Origin: PALSA-270 sp963770915
Lineage (GTDB): Bacteria > Acidobacteriota > Terriglobia > Terriglobales > Acidobacteriaceae
Length of the DNA: 64,000 bases
Direction of reading: 5' to 3'
Assembly (NCBI GenBank): GCA_963770915.1
Contig: CAVYRG010000001.1
Coordinates: 1,054,001-1,118,000, forward strand
In this document: positions 1-7,883 of the stretch, one piece after another
How positions within the stretch are numbered: position 1 is the stretch's first letter
Layout of the letters: the number at the start of each line of letters is the position of its first letter
Program-made: the position numbers and the translations under genes
The notes under the pieces: generated by a model
The model's database searches: none
What the model saw: only the letters and a program-made list of their open reading frames with translations
Told to the model about the DNA's origin: nothing

Positions 1-651
1 TTCACCAGCTCGGCGTTCATGAAAGAAGCCGCCAATTCCCTGCTGAAAGTGCTCGAGGAGCCGCCCGACTTTGCCACGATTTTTCTGCTCACCGAAAATC
101 CCGGCGAACTCCTGCCCACGCTGCGCTCGCGTTCCATGATTGTTTCTCTGGCCGCATTGCCGCCGGGCGAGATCGAGCATTACCTGGCCCACCACCGCCC
201 TGAGTGGAAGCCGCAGCAGGCAGCTTTGGTCGCTCGGCTTTCGGAAGGCGCCGTCGGCCGCGCCCGCAGTTTCGACCTCGCCGCGTACACTGCCGCCCGC
301 AGCCACGCGCTAACCATTCTGCATTCCGCGCTGCGCGCCGCCGACCACAGCGAGCTTTTCAAGGTCACGGAGACCTACCGCGCCGGCGCCGAAGGCCGCG
401 AGAAAATTGAGGCCTTGCTCCGCACGCTCTATTCCCTGCTCCAGGATTTGGCGTTCCTCAACTCCGGAACGCCGGAACTGGTTCGCAACACCGACATCAT
501 GGGCGAACTGAAAAAGCTCTCCGACTCTGCCGATTTCGCCTGGATCACTCTGGCCGCCGACCGACTCGCCGAGGTCGAACGCGGCCTGCGCCGTAACCTG
601 TTGCGTTCGCTTTCCCTCGACGCCTTCGCGGCTGCCCTGGAACGGGCGTGA
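1..651 (+). CDS. holB: DNA polymerase III subunit delta' (C-terminal part)
   Basis: The clamp-loader subunit delta' works in the replisome in loading the sliding clamp. The reading frame is open from base 1, so the gene enters from the left edge and its N-terminal nucleotide-binding part lies outside. The visible part starts with the conserved AAA+ stretch around AANSLLKVLEEPP followed by the sensor-1-like region TIFLLTENPGELLPTLRSR, which is highly characteristic of delta'/gamma subunits. The rest is the helical C-terminal collar domain, which is weakly conserved. The stop is at 649-651, and about 250 bases without a gene follow. Confidence 0.9.
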   Translation, partial: FTSSAFMKEAANSLLKVLEEPPDFATIFLLTENPGELLPTLRSRSMIVSLAALPPGEIEHYLAHHRPEWKPQQAALVARLSEGAVGRARSFDLAAYTAARSHALTILHSALRAADHSELFKVTETYRAGAEGREKIEALLRTLYSLLQDLAFLNSGTPELVRNTDIMGELKKLSDSADFAWITLAADRLAEVERGLRRNLLRSLSLDAFAAALERA

Positions 652-901
652 GCAGCCCGAAAGTAGTCGCCCACTCGGCCGGCATACCGTCAAGAACCGC
701 TCTGCGGTAACCTTCGTGGAGCTTCGTGTCCTTTGTGGTTAGTGGGGTTTCCTGCCTTGCCTGAATCGGCCAACCCTCTGGCACGAACGGAGGATTGTCA
801 TCCTTCCCGCACCTGTGCTACGGTAGGACAAATCCCACGCCTTCCGACCCACAATCACGGCAGCGTTGTTGTGGCCCTGCGTGTCGAACAGGTGACAGCC
901 C
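652..901. other. Intergenic region holB to hfq-like gene
   Basis: No gene is supported here. It contains the phrase CTTCGTGGAGCTTCGTGTCC (about 713-732), a type of intergenic boilerplate that looks like a worn dispersed repeat. No clear promoter or terminator could be assigned. Confidence 0.4.
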
Positions 902-1321
902 ATGAAGGATGCAACCGAGCCGGTCCCAGCCGAAAGGTCTCTTGAACCAGAAAGTTACGCCAACCGCAAGCTGATCCGGCCCTCGCTCAGCCGCAACGAC
1001 CACAATCACGGCCCGCAGTCGGTCTCAATGCCCATGAACGACCGCCGCGAGCGCGGCGACCGCGGCGACCGCAACGGCGCCGCCGGTAAGAAGGTCACCC
1101 CTCCCGAGCAGACCAACGCCGAGAACTTCTACTACCAGAAGCAGATGCAGTCCAAGACCCCCATGGTCGTGGTGCTGCGCGACGGCGAGGAAATTCACGG
1201 CGTCATCGAGTGGTACGACCGCGCCTGCATCAAACTCAACCGCACCACCGGCCCAAACCTCATGATCTACAAGCCCTCGATCAAATATTTGTATAAGGAA
1301 GGCGAGAACAGCCGGAAGTAG
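902..1321 (+). CDS. Hfq-like Sm-fold RNA-binding protein with N-terminal extension
   Basis: The last 60 or so residues form an Sm/Hfq-like fold: NFYYQKQMQSKTP, then the Sm1 strand pattern VVVLRDGEEIHGVIEWYD, then a Sm2-like segment MIYKPSIKYLYK where classical Hfq has YKHAIS. Hfq-family proteins bind sRNAs and mRNAs as hexamers in the cytoplasm. This copy is unusual: the KH signature of Sm2 reads KP, and about 70 charged, Gly/Arg-rich residues precede the Sm core. The start at 902 gives 139 aa; an in-frame ATG at 1028 would give 97 aa, and neither has a good ribosome binding site. The family assignment is firm at fold level and less so for function. Confidence 0.75.
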   Translation: MKDATEPVPAERSLEPESYANRKLIRPSLSRNDHNHGPQSVSMPMNDRRERGDRGDRNGAAGKKVTPPEQTNAENFYYQKQMQSKTPMVVVLRDGEEIHGVIEWYDRACIKLNRTTGPNLMIYKPSIKYLYKEGENSRK

Positions 1322-1353
1322 GGTTGAGCTTCAAAATCGAGGGCAATCTCGGA

Positions 1354-1902
1354 TTACCTCACATTGATCCATTCGTGTGTCTTCAGAACTTGCATGGCCT
1401 TCACGTACCCCTCTGCCGTTCGGACCACAATATCCGCGAATGAATCATGGCTTACGGCTACAAAGTAATCGAAATCGCCGCAGTTCCAGCGCGGAACATA
1501 GTAAGCATCCCATCCCACGATCATCGGCTGGAGCAAGCAACAAACCGACTCCTCGAACTCGTTGTGCCGGAAAGAGTGACCAGGAGCGACCTCCAGCGAG
1601 CGATTTTCGCCATAGCTACGCCGGAACTGTTCCAGCGTCTTAAATCCAATCGCCTCCTCCTGCGAATTCCAGACTCCCCAAGTCGTGACCCACAGGTGAG
1701 CATGCGAAAAATGAGTTGCCTCACGCTCGAGATTCGCTACAAGCCTCGCCAAGTAGACAAGTTGGTGCGGCTCTTTCACTCTCAGGTCGACCGCGATGCG
1801 GCCCGCCCCAGGATCAACAAAGGAAAGGTTGTCCCCTTCGCATCGCAATTCCTCGTAGGCGGCTAGCGTGCTCCTCACCTCGTCTTTGGTTAAGCCAATC
1901 AT
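1354..1902 (-). CDS. Hypothetical protein, 182 aa
   Basis: Not recognised. The protein is soluble, with no signal peptide or membrane segment, and is rich in aromatic residues in the second half (WDAYYVPRW, FDYFVAVSHDSF). The ATG at 1902 is preceded by an AAGGCGGGG stretch that can act as a ribosome binding site. It sits between the Hfq-like gene (convergent) and the HicAB pair (same strand, 43 bases upstream). Codon use looks coding and the opposite-strand frames look like shadows. It may belong with the toxin-antitoxin pair only by position. Confidence 0.6.
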   Translation of the reverse strand: MIGLTKDEVRSTLAAYEELRCEGDNLSFVDPGAGRIAVDLRVKEPHQLVYLARLVANLEREATHFSHAHLWVTTWGVWNSQEEAIGFKTLEQFRRSYGENRSLEVAPGHSFRHNEFEESVCCLLQPMIVGWDAYYVPRWNCGDFDYFVAVSHDSFADIVVRTAEGYVKAMQVLKTHEWINVR

Positions 1903-1945
1903 GATCCCCGCCTTCTCAGATCCTAGTTACCCTGCGGGCGTGAGC

Positions 1946-2164
1946 TCACAGATCCTCGGGGTTAAGCCCAGTATGTTTCGCAATCCTCGCCATCATCCGA
2001 GGCCCAATCTCCTCGTTCTCGTGAAAAGCCCAAATGAAATCGGGGGATTTGGCGTCACGATGCCGAAGTTTCACGTGGGAACCAGCCTGAGAGACGACTA
2101 CCCAACCGATTTTCTGCAGCGCCCGAAAGACGCGGCGGGCTCTTGTACTGGGCCATTGGCTCAC
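1946..2164 (-). CDS. hicA: HicA-type mRNA interferase toxin
   Basis: HicA toxins are small dsRNA-binding-fold ribonucleases that cut mRNA on activation. The core reads RVFRALQKIGWVVVSQ followed by GSHVKLRH, the family's catalytic-His region (GSH). A frame is open up to a TTG at 2176, but the GTG at 2164 overlaps the hicB stop as GTGA, which points to translational coupling and gives 72 aa. The order antitoxin then toxin is one of the two usual arrangements. Cytoplasmic. Confidence 0.8.
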   Translation of the reverse strand: MSQWPSTRARRVFRALQKIGWVVVSQAGSHVKLRHRDAKSPDFIWAFHENEEIGPRMMARIAKHTGLNPEDL

Positions 2165-2367
2165 GCCGACATGCAATCAATACTGATAGATTTCGGCACG
2201 GCGTGCGACTTTTCGACGTCGTCGGCGATGGATCTCAAAGCCAAAGCGTAGGCGTTCGCCTTGGCCTCGTCTTCCGTCTTCCCATAAGACAGCGCGCCGG
2301 GAATCTCCGGAATTTCGGCGATCCAGCGGCCATCGGTTTCGCGCTCAGTCTCAATCTTGAACTGCAA
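2161..2367 (-). CDS. hicB: HicB-type antitoxin
   Basis: HicB antitoxins have a degenerate RNase H-like fold that covers HicA. The sequence begins LQFKIETERETDGRWIAEIP and contains PGALSYGKTEDEAKANA, the classic HicB pattern. The TTG at 2367 is preferred: GGAGAAG lies just upstream at proper spacing and the protein then starts on the first beta strand, 68 aa. A longer version from GTG 2409 is possible. There is no obvious C-terminal DNA-binding domain in this short form, so autoregulation is uncertain. Confidence 0.8.
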   Translation of the reverse strand: MQFKIETERETDGRWIAEIPEIPGALSYGKTEDEAKANAYALALRSIADDVEKSHAVPKSISIDCMSA

Positions 2368-2474
2368 GCGACTTCTCCGTATGCTTACGTAGGATAGCCC
2401 ATCGTCCACCGCAAGGGTTAGGTTTTGTTCTCGAAGCCCGCCAACTTTCAGTCCTCACGACATTCCGCAGGTCT

Positions 2475-2513
2475 TCAAATTACACAATTCCCCGATTACC
2501 AAATTACCCAATG
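2475..2513 (+). repeat. Left arm of 39-bp inverted repeat around HU gene
   Basis: Bases 2475-2513 match the reverse complement of 2881-2919 at 32 of 39 positions by eye. The arm is built of ATTAC-type units and begins TCAAATTACA. It lies just upstream of the promoter of the HU/IHF gene. Confidence 0.75.
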
Positions 2514-2527
2514 CTCTCCCCCTCCCG

Positions 2528-2556
2528 TTGACAATCTCCCTTATCTCCCTTAGCAT
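2528..2556 (+). promoter_or_regulatory. Sigma70-like promoter of HU/IHF gene
   Basis: TTGACA at 2528-2533 is separated by 17 bases from TAGCAT at 2551-2556, a good housekeeping promoter match 46 bases before the start codon. Confidence 0.55.
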
Positions 2557-2601
2557 CAATGACTTGATATATCCCAACAACTTCGCCCCGGAGAGCCACC
2601 T

Positions 2602-2871
2602 GTGATCAAGCTGGATATCATCAACGAAGTGGTCAACAAGACCGGGATCACCAAAACCAAAGCTGAGCTGGCCGTCGAAACCGTTTTCGACAGCATGAAG
2701 AATGCGCTCGGCAAAGGCGATCGCATCGAACTGCGCGGCTTTGGCGTGTTCAACGTGCGCCCGCGCAAAACCGGCATCGGACGCAATCCGCGCACTGGCG
2801 CCGAAGTTTCCATTCCTCCCGGCAAAGCGGTTCGCTTCAAGCCGGGCAAGGAGTTGCAGTCGATCGACTGA
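2602..2871 (+). CDS. HU/IHF family DNA-binding protein
   Basis: An 89-aa nucleoid protein that bends DNA as a dimer. It starts with GTG at 2602 behind a GGAGAG ribosome binding site. Helices 1-2 carry the pattern KLDIINEVVNKTGITKTKA; the beta arm contains FGVFNVRPRKTGIGRNPRTG with the usual Arg/Pro tip, and the C-terminal strand reads PPGKAVRFKPGKEL. The sequence resembles IHF alpha-type proteins as much as HU. The gene stands alone and is bracketed by a 39-bp inverted repeat. Confidence 0.93.
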   Translation: MIKLDIINEVVNKTGITKTKAELAVETVFDSMKNALGKGDRIELRGFGVFNVRPRKTGIGRNPRTGAEVSIPPGKAVRFKPGKELQSID

Positions 2872-2880
2872 GACAAAGCC

Positions 2881-2919
2881 CATTTCGTAATCGTGTAATC
2901 GGGTAATTTTGTAATTTGA
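2881..2919 (-). repeat. Right arm of 39-bp inverted repeat around HU gene
   Basis: The reverse complement of this segment begins TCAAATTACAAAATT and aligns with 2475-2513 at 32 of 39 positions. It starts ten bases after the HU stop codon. Confidence 0.75.
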
Positions 2920-2983
2920 GATCACGCGCCGAACCGTCGACTGCACCAACCATCGCTCCATCTCGCGTTGACCGGAACTCCTG

Positions 2984-4009
2984 ATGTCTGACCCAAGCCT
3001 TCCAGTCTCTTCCACCACGGACTTCTATCGCCCGGTCGAAGTTTTTGTCGTCCACCCGCCCAAACAGCGCTATTGGATTCATCTTCTCCTTCTTTTGATC
3101 ACGTTCTACACCACGCTTGTGGTGGGCGCGCGCATGGAATTCAATTTTCTGCACCATCTGCCGTCGTTCTATACCGGCGACGACAGCCTATCGATCTTTC
3201 CCGGCATTTGGGCTCTGCAGGCCGGCCATCTCATGCTGGGAGTCCCTTTTGCCTTCACCCTCATGCTCATCCTGCTGGCGCACGAAATGGGACACTACCT
3301 GTTTTGCCGCCGCTATTTTGTGTGGGCCACGCTTCCCTTCTTTATTCCCTTCCCCACGCTAATCGGAACGCTAGGCGCATTCATACGCATTCGCTCGCCC
3401 ATTCGCTCGCGATCGCATTTGTTCGATATCGGCATCGCCGGCCCGATTGCTGGATTCGTGGTCGCCGTGGCCGTGCTGTTCTTTTCGCTCGGCTTGTCGC
3501 AGCCGGCCCAACCCGGCTTCGACTCCTCCAGCATTCAAGTGGGATTACCGTTAGTCTTCCACCTCGTGCATCGCCTATTGATTTCCGCCGGCATGGCTCG
3601 TGGAGTTGCAACCTTGCCGCTGGCTCAGGTCAATTTGCATCCAGTGGCCGTCGCTGCCTGGGTCGGAATGTTTGCCACCGCCCTGAATCTGCTGCCTGGC
3701 GGCCAGCTCGATGGCGGCCACATCATCTATTCTCTTTTTCCGCGCGCCCACCGCGTCGTATCCATGCTCGCGGTTGCAGTGCTCATTCCGTTGGCCTATT
3801 TCAAATGGGATGGCTGGTTGGTATGGGCGATATTCCTGGGCATTAGCGGAATGCGCCATCCCATGGTGCCGCCGTGGCCCGGCGTGGATGGCTCGCGCCG
3901 CTGGCTGGCCGTGTTTGCGCTGGTAATGCTGATCTTGACTTGGACGCCGACGCCCATCCTGCACAACTCGCTGCCGGAAGTAATTCACGCCTTTCGAACC
4001 GGCCAGTAA
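2984..4009 (+). CDS. Site-2 protease family membrane metalloprotease (M50)
   Basis: An intramembrane zinc protease of the M50 family, 341 aa with about seven hydrophobic segments. The zinc-binding motif HEMGH lies near residue 100 in a membrane helix, and the second metal-ligand motif appears as LLPGGQLDGGH near residue 240. An IPFP(T) loop and GTLGAFIRIRSPI follow the first motif, which is typical of the family group that processes membrane-anchored substrates. The substrate cannot be told. The gene is convergent with the MFS gene, separated by 35 bases. Confidence 0.9.
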   Translation: MSDPSLPVSSTTDFYRPVEVFVVHPPKQRYWIHLLLLLITFYTTLVVGARMEFNFLHHLPSFYTGDDSLSIFPGIWALQAGHLMLGVPFAFTLMLILLAHEMGHYLFCRRYFVWATLPFFIPFPTLIGTLGAFIRIRSPIRSRSHLFDIGIAGPIAGFVVAVAVLFFSLGLSQPAQPGFDSSSIQVGLPLVFHLVHRLLISAGMARGVATLPLAQVNLHPVAVAAWVGMFATALNLLPGGQLDGGHIIYSLFPRAHRVVSMLAVAVLIPLAYFKWDGWLVWAIFLGISGMRHPMVPPWPGVDGSRRWLAVFALVMLILTWTPTPILHNSLPEVIHAFRTGQ

Positions 4010-4044
4010 CGCATTGCTCAACGAGCGAACATCCCTCCCGAACT

Positions 4045-5400
4045 TCAGTCCTCCACCACCCTCGCCGTGATGTCTTCCGCCGGCTCTCCCCCTACCGCGG
4101 CCTGCGCAATGATCAGCCGCCGCGCTTCCACGCGAATTTTAGGCAGACTCAGTCCGAACCATGCCGCGCCGCCCAAAGCCACGATCGCTCCCAACGTCAG
4201 CGTGAGCGGCGCGCCTATTCGGTCAGCCAAGGCGCCCGCGAATAGCGCCCCAAACGGAGCCATGCCCATGAACATCATCGAGTAGACGGCCATCACGCGG
4301 CCGCGCAGCTGGTCCGGCACCATCGCCTGAATCAGCGTGTTGGAGGAAGACATCTCCAGCATCATGCAGAAACCCACCGGCAGCAGGAACGCCGCCGACA
4401 CCCAGAACCAGCGCGAGTAGGCAAACAGCACCAGGCTCAATCCGAAGCCGCCGCAGGAATACGCCACCCAGCGGCCCAGTCCCTTGACTCCGCTGCGCGA
4501 GGCCAGCGTTAGCGCTCCCAGCATCGCGCCCACTCCGGTTGCGCCCATCAGAATTCCCAGCGCGCGCGCGCCGCCGTGTAAAATCCGGTCGGCGAAAATC
4601 GGCATCAGCACCGTGTAGGGCATGGCGACCAGGCTCACCACTCCCAGCAACAGCAGCAGCGCCCGGATCGGCCGGGTGTGGCGCACAAAACGGAATCCCT
4701 CGGCAATATGCGCCAACGGCGAGGCTGGCGCAGCCAGATTCCGCGGGCCCTCCACGCGCATCATCATCAACCCGACAATCACCGCAATGTAGCTGATGCC
4801 GTTGGCGCAGAAGCACCAGCCTTCGCCGATTTTCGCCACCAGAATGCCCGCAATCGCCGGGCCCAACACCCGCGCCGCATTGAACATCGAGGAGTTCAGC
4901 GCGATGGCGTTCATCAAATCTTCTTTCCCGACCATGTCCACCAGAAACGCCTGCCGCGCAGGAATATCAAAAGCCTTTACGATCCCCAGCAATCCGGCCA
5001 ACACGAAGACTTCCCACACCCGCACGACTCCGGTCAGGGTAAGCACCGCCAGAATCAGCGCCAGCACCATCGCCGCGGCCTGCGTGATAATCACCACCCG
5101 ATGCCGATTCTGCCGGTCGGCCACGATCCCGCCCAGCGGAGCCACCAGGAACACCGGAAACTGCGCCACGAAACCCGCCGCGCCCAACAGCAACGACGAT
5201 CCCGTCAGCCGATAGACCAGCCAGGCTTCGGCAATGGTCTGCATCCAGGTGCCGATGAGCGAAATGAGTTGTCCGCTGAAAAAAAGCTGGAAGTTGCGAT
5301 GTCCCAAGGCGCGCAGGGTGACGGGCAGCCCGCGCGACTTCGCCGCGCCGCCCGAAGACTCTTGCTCTGGGTTGACGTCTGTGATGCTGGAATCAGCCAC
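4045..5400 (-). CDS. MFS transporter, EntS-like (DHA3) family
   Basis: A twelve-helix major facilitator of the drug:H+ antiporter-3 type. The N-terminus contains LGHRNFQLFFSGQLISLIG and MQTIAEAWLVYRLTGSS, hallmarks of this group, and the loop between helices 2 and 3 carries GGIVADRQNRHRV. Start chosen at GTG 5400 (451 aa) because the upstream frame to 5493 is proline/arginine-rich and does not look coding; no strong ribosome binding site supports either. Probably exports a small hydrophobic compound across the inner membrane; substrate unknown. Confidence 0.85.
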   Translation of the reverse strand: MADSSITDVNPEQESSGGAAKSRGLPVTLRALGHRNFQLFFSGQLISLIGTWMQTIAEAWLVYRLTGSSLLLGAAGFVAQFPVFLVAPLGGIVADRQNRHRVVIITQAAAMVLALILAVLTLTGVVRVWEVFVLAGLLGIVKAFDIPARQAFLVDMVGKEDLMNAIALNSSMFNAARVLGPAIAGILVAKIGEGWCFCANGISYIAVIVGLMMMRVEGPRNLAAPASPLAHIAEGFRFVRHTRPIRALLLLLGVVSLVAMPYTVLMPIFADRILHGGARALGILMGATGVGAMLGALTLASRSGVKGLGRWVAYSCGGFGLSLVLFAYSRWFWVSAAFLLPVGFCMMLEMSSSNTLIQAMVPDQLRGRVMAVYSMMFMGMAPFGALFAGALADRIGAPLTLTLGAIVALGGAAWFGLSLPKIRVEARRLIIAQAAVGGEPAEDITARVVED

Positions 5401-5883
5401 GTTCGATCTAATCTTAATAGATGGCGCACCCAGACAACTCGGTGCGCGGCCTCGCGCGGGCGGGACTGGATCTCGAAGGCTCAAACCCAGCAACGCGGAA
5501 ATGTTTGCGAAGTTGTTACGCGCGCCGCTTCACGACTGAGGAATTCTGTCTTCCTCAAGCCCTTGGAAATGCAGCGCTGTCCCAACGAATTTTGCTTTGC
5601 GTCTGAGTTTTCCACAGCTAAAGCCTAGGTCCTAACTTCTAACGTCACCAACTTGCTAACTTCTCAGGCGGTGCAACCTGCGCTAGAGTCACTTCAGCAT
5701 CCAGGCCCCGCGCGAAAGCGTGCCCGGGTTCGTCGCATCCGGCCAGACGATGTGTTGAGCGGCGTTACCAAAAAGGCAGTGCTTCTGTGCGTTGCGGATG
5801 ATCCGTATGATCGAACGTTCCTCTGGCCAGTTCATCTCGTGGCGGCAGCGCCTTGAGGTGAAACGCCGGTTTTCGGAGAAGCT
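5401..5883. other. Intergenic region MFS gene to PilZ gene
   Basis: About 480 bases with no convincing gene. Around 5628-5667 it has the repetitive phrase CCTAACTTCTAACGTCACC continuing into a second AACTTGCTAACTTCTC, a type of short tandem boilerplate. The two start-proximal ends must hold the divergent promoters, which could not be pinned down. Confidence 0.4.
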
Positions 5884-6330
5884 ATGAACACCGACCCGGT
5901 TCGAGTCGAACGCCGCCCTGCACAACGCTTCGCGTTTCAACTGCCGGTTTCCGTACATCTACAAGGCAGCGATCACGAAGGCCACGGTTTTACCCAGGAT
6001 CTGAGCGCGCGCGGCGCTTTCTTCTATACCGACTATCCCTTGATCGAAGGGGATGCCATCGAATTGAGCCTGGTGATGCCCGCCGAGATCACGCTTGCCG
6101 ATGCCATGCGCGTGCGTTGCCGCGCCAGGGTGGTGCGGGTGGTGCCGCCGGCCGTTGGAGCGGCGTTTGGTATTGCGGTACGTTTGGAAGGTTATGAGTA
6201 TTTGCCTGAGCATGAGACTTTGGCTGGGTCCCACGCTTACGGCCGTGTTTCGGAATCGCGGGAACCAGACCAGGCCGAGAGCTCTGGGGCAAGTTTCCAT
6301 GTTTTTCAAGCGCGAGCCGTACTCCCCTAG
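5884..6330 (+). CDS. PilZ domain protein (c-di-GMP receptor)
   Basis: A 148-aa cytoplasmic protein that is essentially one PilZ domain. Both ligand motifs are visible: RRPAQR (RxxxR) at residues 10-15 and DLSARG (D/NxSxxG) near residues 40-45, so c-di-GMP binding is likely. The ATG follows GGAGAAG at good spacing. The last 35 residues after the barrel are low-complexity. Downstream lies a CpaE-like ATPase, so a link to pilus control is possible but only positional. Confidence 0.87.
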   Translation: MNTDPVRVERRPAQRFAFQLPVSVHLQGSDHEGHGFTQDLSARGAFFYTDYPLIEGDAIELSLVMPAEITLADAMRVRCRARVVRVVPPAVGAAFGIAVRLEGYEYLPEHETLAGSHAYGRVSESREPDQAESSGASFHVFQARAVLP

Positions 6331-6595
6331 CGGGCAGTGGCTTGTGGATTTCTCCCTCCCCCTAAATCCCTTGTCAGGCGTGGTTTTTCGCCGATAACTT
6401 ATCTTCCCATTTTGGTGGCTTTTGCATAGAATTGGCTAACCATGGAAGGCACTTTTGCTGCTCCCTTACCAGCAAGTCTTCTGACCTGCGGCGGGGCAGA
6501 CCTGTTGCCAGCCCTTAAGCGAGTACTGAAGTCACTTGGCGTAAGCTTTTTCCATTCATATCATGCTGTTACAGCGACTCATTGAGGACTAACGA

Positions 6596-7834
6596 ATGCC
6601 TGGGATAGCGGTTGCCATTCTGGCAGAAGATAAAGAGAGATTGCCGATCCTCCAGAATCGACTGGAAGGCAGCCAGTCCGGCCAGATTGTCTTCAGCCAC
6701 TTCGGTTTCCCGGTTGGTCCCAGCGATTCCATCTTGCGCCAGATTCAGGATGTTCATGCCGAAGTCGTGCTGGTCGATATCGACCCGCAAGCCGAACAGC
6801 GCGCCCTGAGCACGCTTGAGTTGCTCCGTTCCTGCACCCAGGACATCGCCCTGTTCGCCATGGGCGAAATGAACCGCTCCGCAACCATTGTTGCCTGCAT
6901 GCGGGCCGGCGCCACCGAATACCTGGAACGCGACGCCCCCCCGGAAGCGATCGCCGAAGCTCTGGGCCGCCTCTCCGCCGCCCGTGGGAAAGCCCGCCCT
7001 ACCGCTGGCCGCGCCCGCGTGTTTACCGTGTGCAACGCCAAAGGCGGCGCCGGCGCAACCACGGTCGCGGTGAATACCGCCATCGCACTGCAGGAGGCGC
7101 ACGGCGGAGTTCTGCTGGTCGATTTCGCGCCCTTGGGCCACTGCGCGCTTCACCTCAACCTGCGCCCCTCGTTCGGGGTTTACGATGCCTTGCAGAATCT
7201 GCATCGTCTCGACACTTCTTTGCTGCAGGGATTGTTAACCCAATGTAAGGGTGGGATGCAGCTTTTGGCTGCGGGCCAGCAATCGGTCACCTTGGACCCG
7301 ACCGCGGCGGAGTTGGCCCGGCTTTTCGATTTGCTGGTAACCCACTTCCGCTATGTCGTAGTCGATTCTTCAGGCCGAGTGGATAAAATCGCTCGCCTGC
7401 TGTGCGAACTATCGAACGCGGTGCTTCTGGTTGCGCAGACGGATGTTGTTTCGCTGTGGAGCGCCGGCCGCATGCGTCCATTCCTCGAAGAAGGCGCCAG
7501 CCGCGACCGGGTTCGCCTGGTGCTCAACCGCTACAAGAAGATTCCGGGCTTCTCCGATGAAGACGTCGAAAAAGCTACGGATTGCCGCTTGCTTTGGAAG
7601 CTGCCCAACAATTACCAGGCCACCGCGCCAGCCATCGACAAGGGAGTCCCGGTGGCGTTTCAGGATGCCAACGACATCGGCCGCTCTTTCCGCGCTCTGG
7701 CCGCGACCCTGGCCGAGGCCAAGGTCAGCGCTGAAGGTTCCCTCGACCTGGTCTACCAGCAAGACAAGCCGGATCGCAACCGCAAGAAACCCACCGGCAG
7801 CCTGCTCGTTCCATCCCTCCGCGCCGGTCAGTAA
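6596..7834 (+). CDS. CpaE-like pilus assembly ATPase (receiver-like plus ParA/MinD domain)
   Basis: 412 aa. Residues 1-120 resemble a response-regulator receiver fold, with VVLVDIDPQ in the place of the phospho-acceptor strand, as in CpaE/TadZ proteins. From about residue 140 comes a ParA/MinD-type P-loop ATPase with deviant Walker A CNAKGGAGATT, then LLVDFAPLG and VVVDSSGRVD as A'/B-type motifs. CpaE/TadZ places Tad (Flp) pilus machinery at the cell pole. No tad secretion genes are adjacent; a Flp-type pilin is found 51 kb away at 58.9 kb. ATG at 6596 is preceded by GAGGA. Confidence 0.85.
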   Translation: MPGIAVAILAEDKERLPILQNRLEGSQSGQIVFSHFGFPVGPSDSILRQIQDVHAEVVLVDIDPQAEQRALSTLELLRSCTQDIALFAMGEMNRSATIVACMRAGATEYLERDAPPEAIAEALGRLSAARGKARPTAGRARVFTVCNAKGGAGATTVAVNTAIALQEAHGGVLLVDFAPLGHCALHLNLRPSFGVYDALQNLHRLDTSLLQGLLTQCKGGMQLLAAGQQSVTLDPTAAELARLFDLLVTHFRYVVVDSSGRVDKIARLLCELSNAVLLVAQTDVVSLWSAGRMRPFLEEGASRDRVRLVLNRYKKIPGFSDEDVEKATDCRLLWKLPNNYQATAPAIDKGVPVAFQDANDIGRSFRALAATLAEAKVSAEGSLDLVYQQDKPDRNRKKPTGSLLVPSLRAGQ

Positions 7835-7883
7835 TTTTGGAAATTATCTGAGGAATGCAACCGGGCCCGCTCGGGCCACGATT

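Noticed and set aside
4678..5628. 316-aa frame opposite the MFS gene
   Set aside because: Antisense to transmembrane helices; His/Gln/Arg-rich composition typical of a shadow.
6410..6440. Sigma54-like site before the CpaE-like gene (GG...GC elements)
   Set aside because: Spacing between the two elements is 8, not 10 bases.
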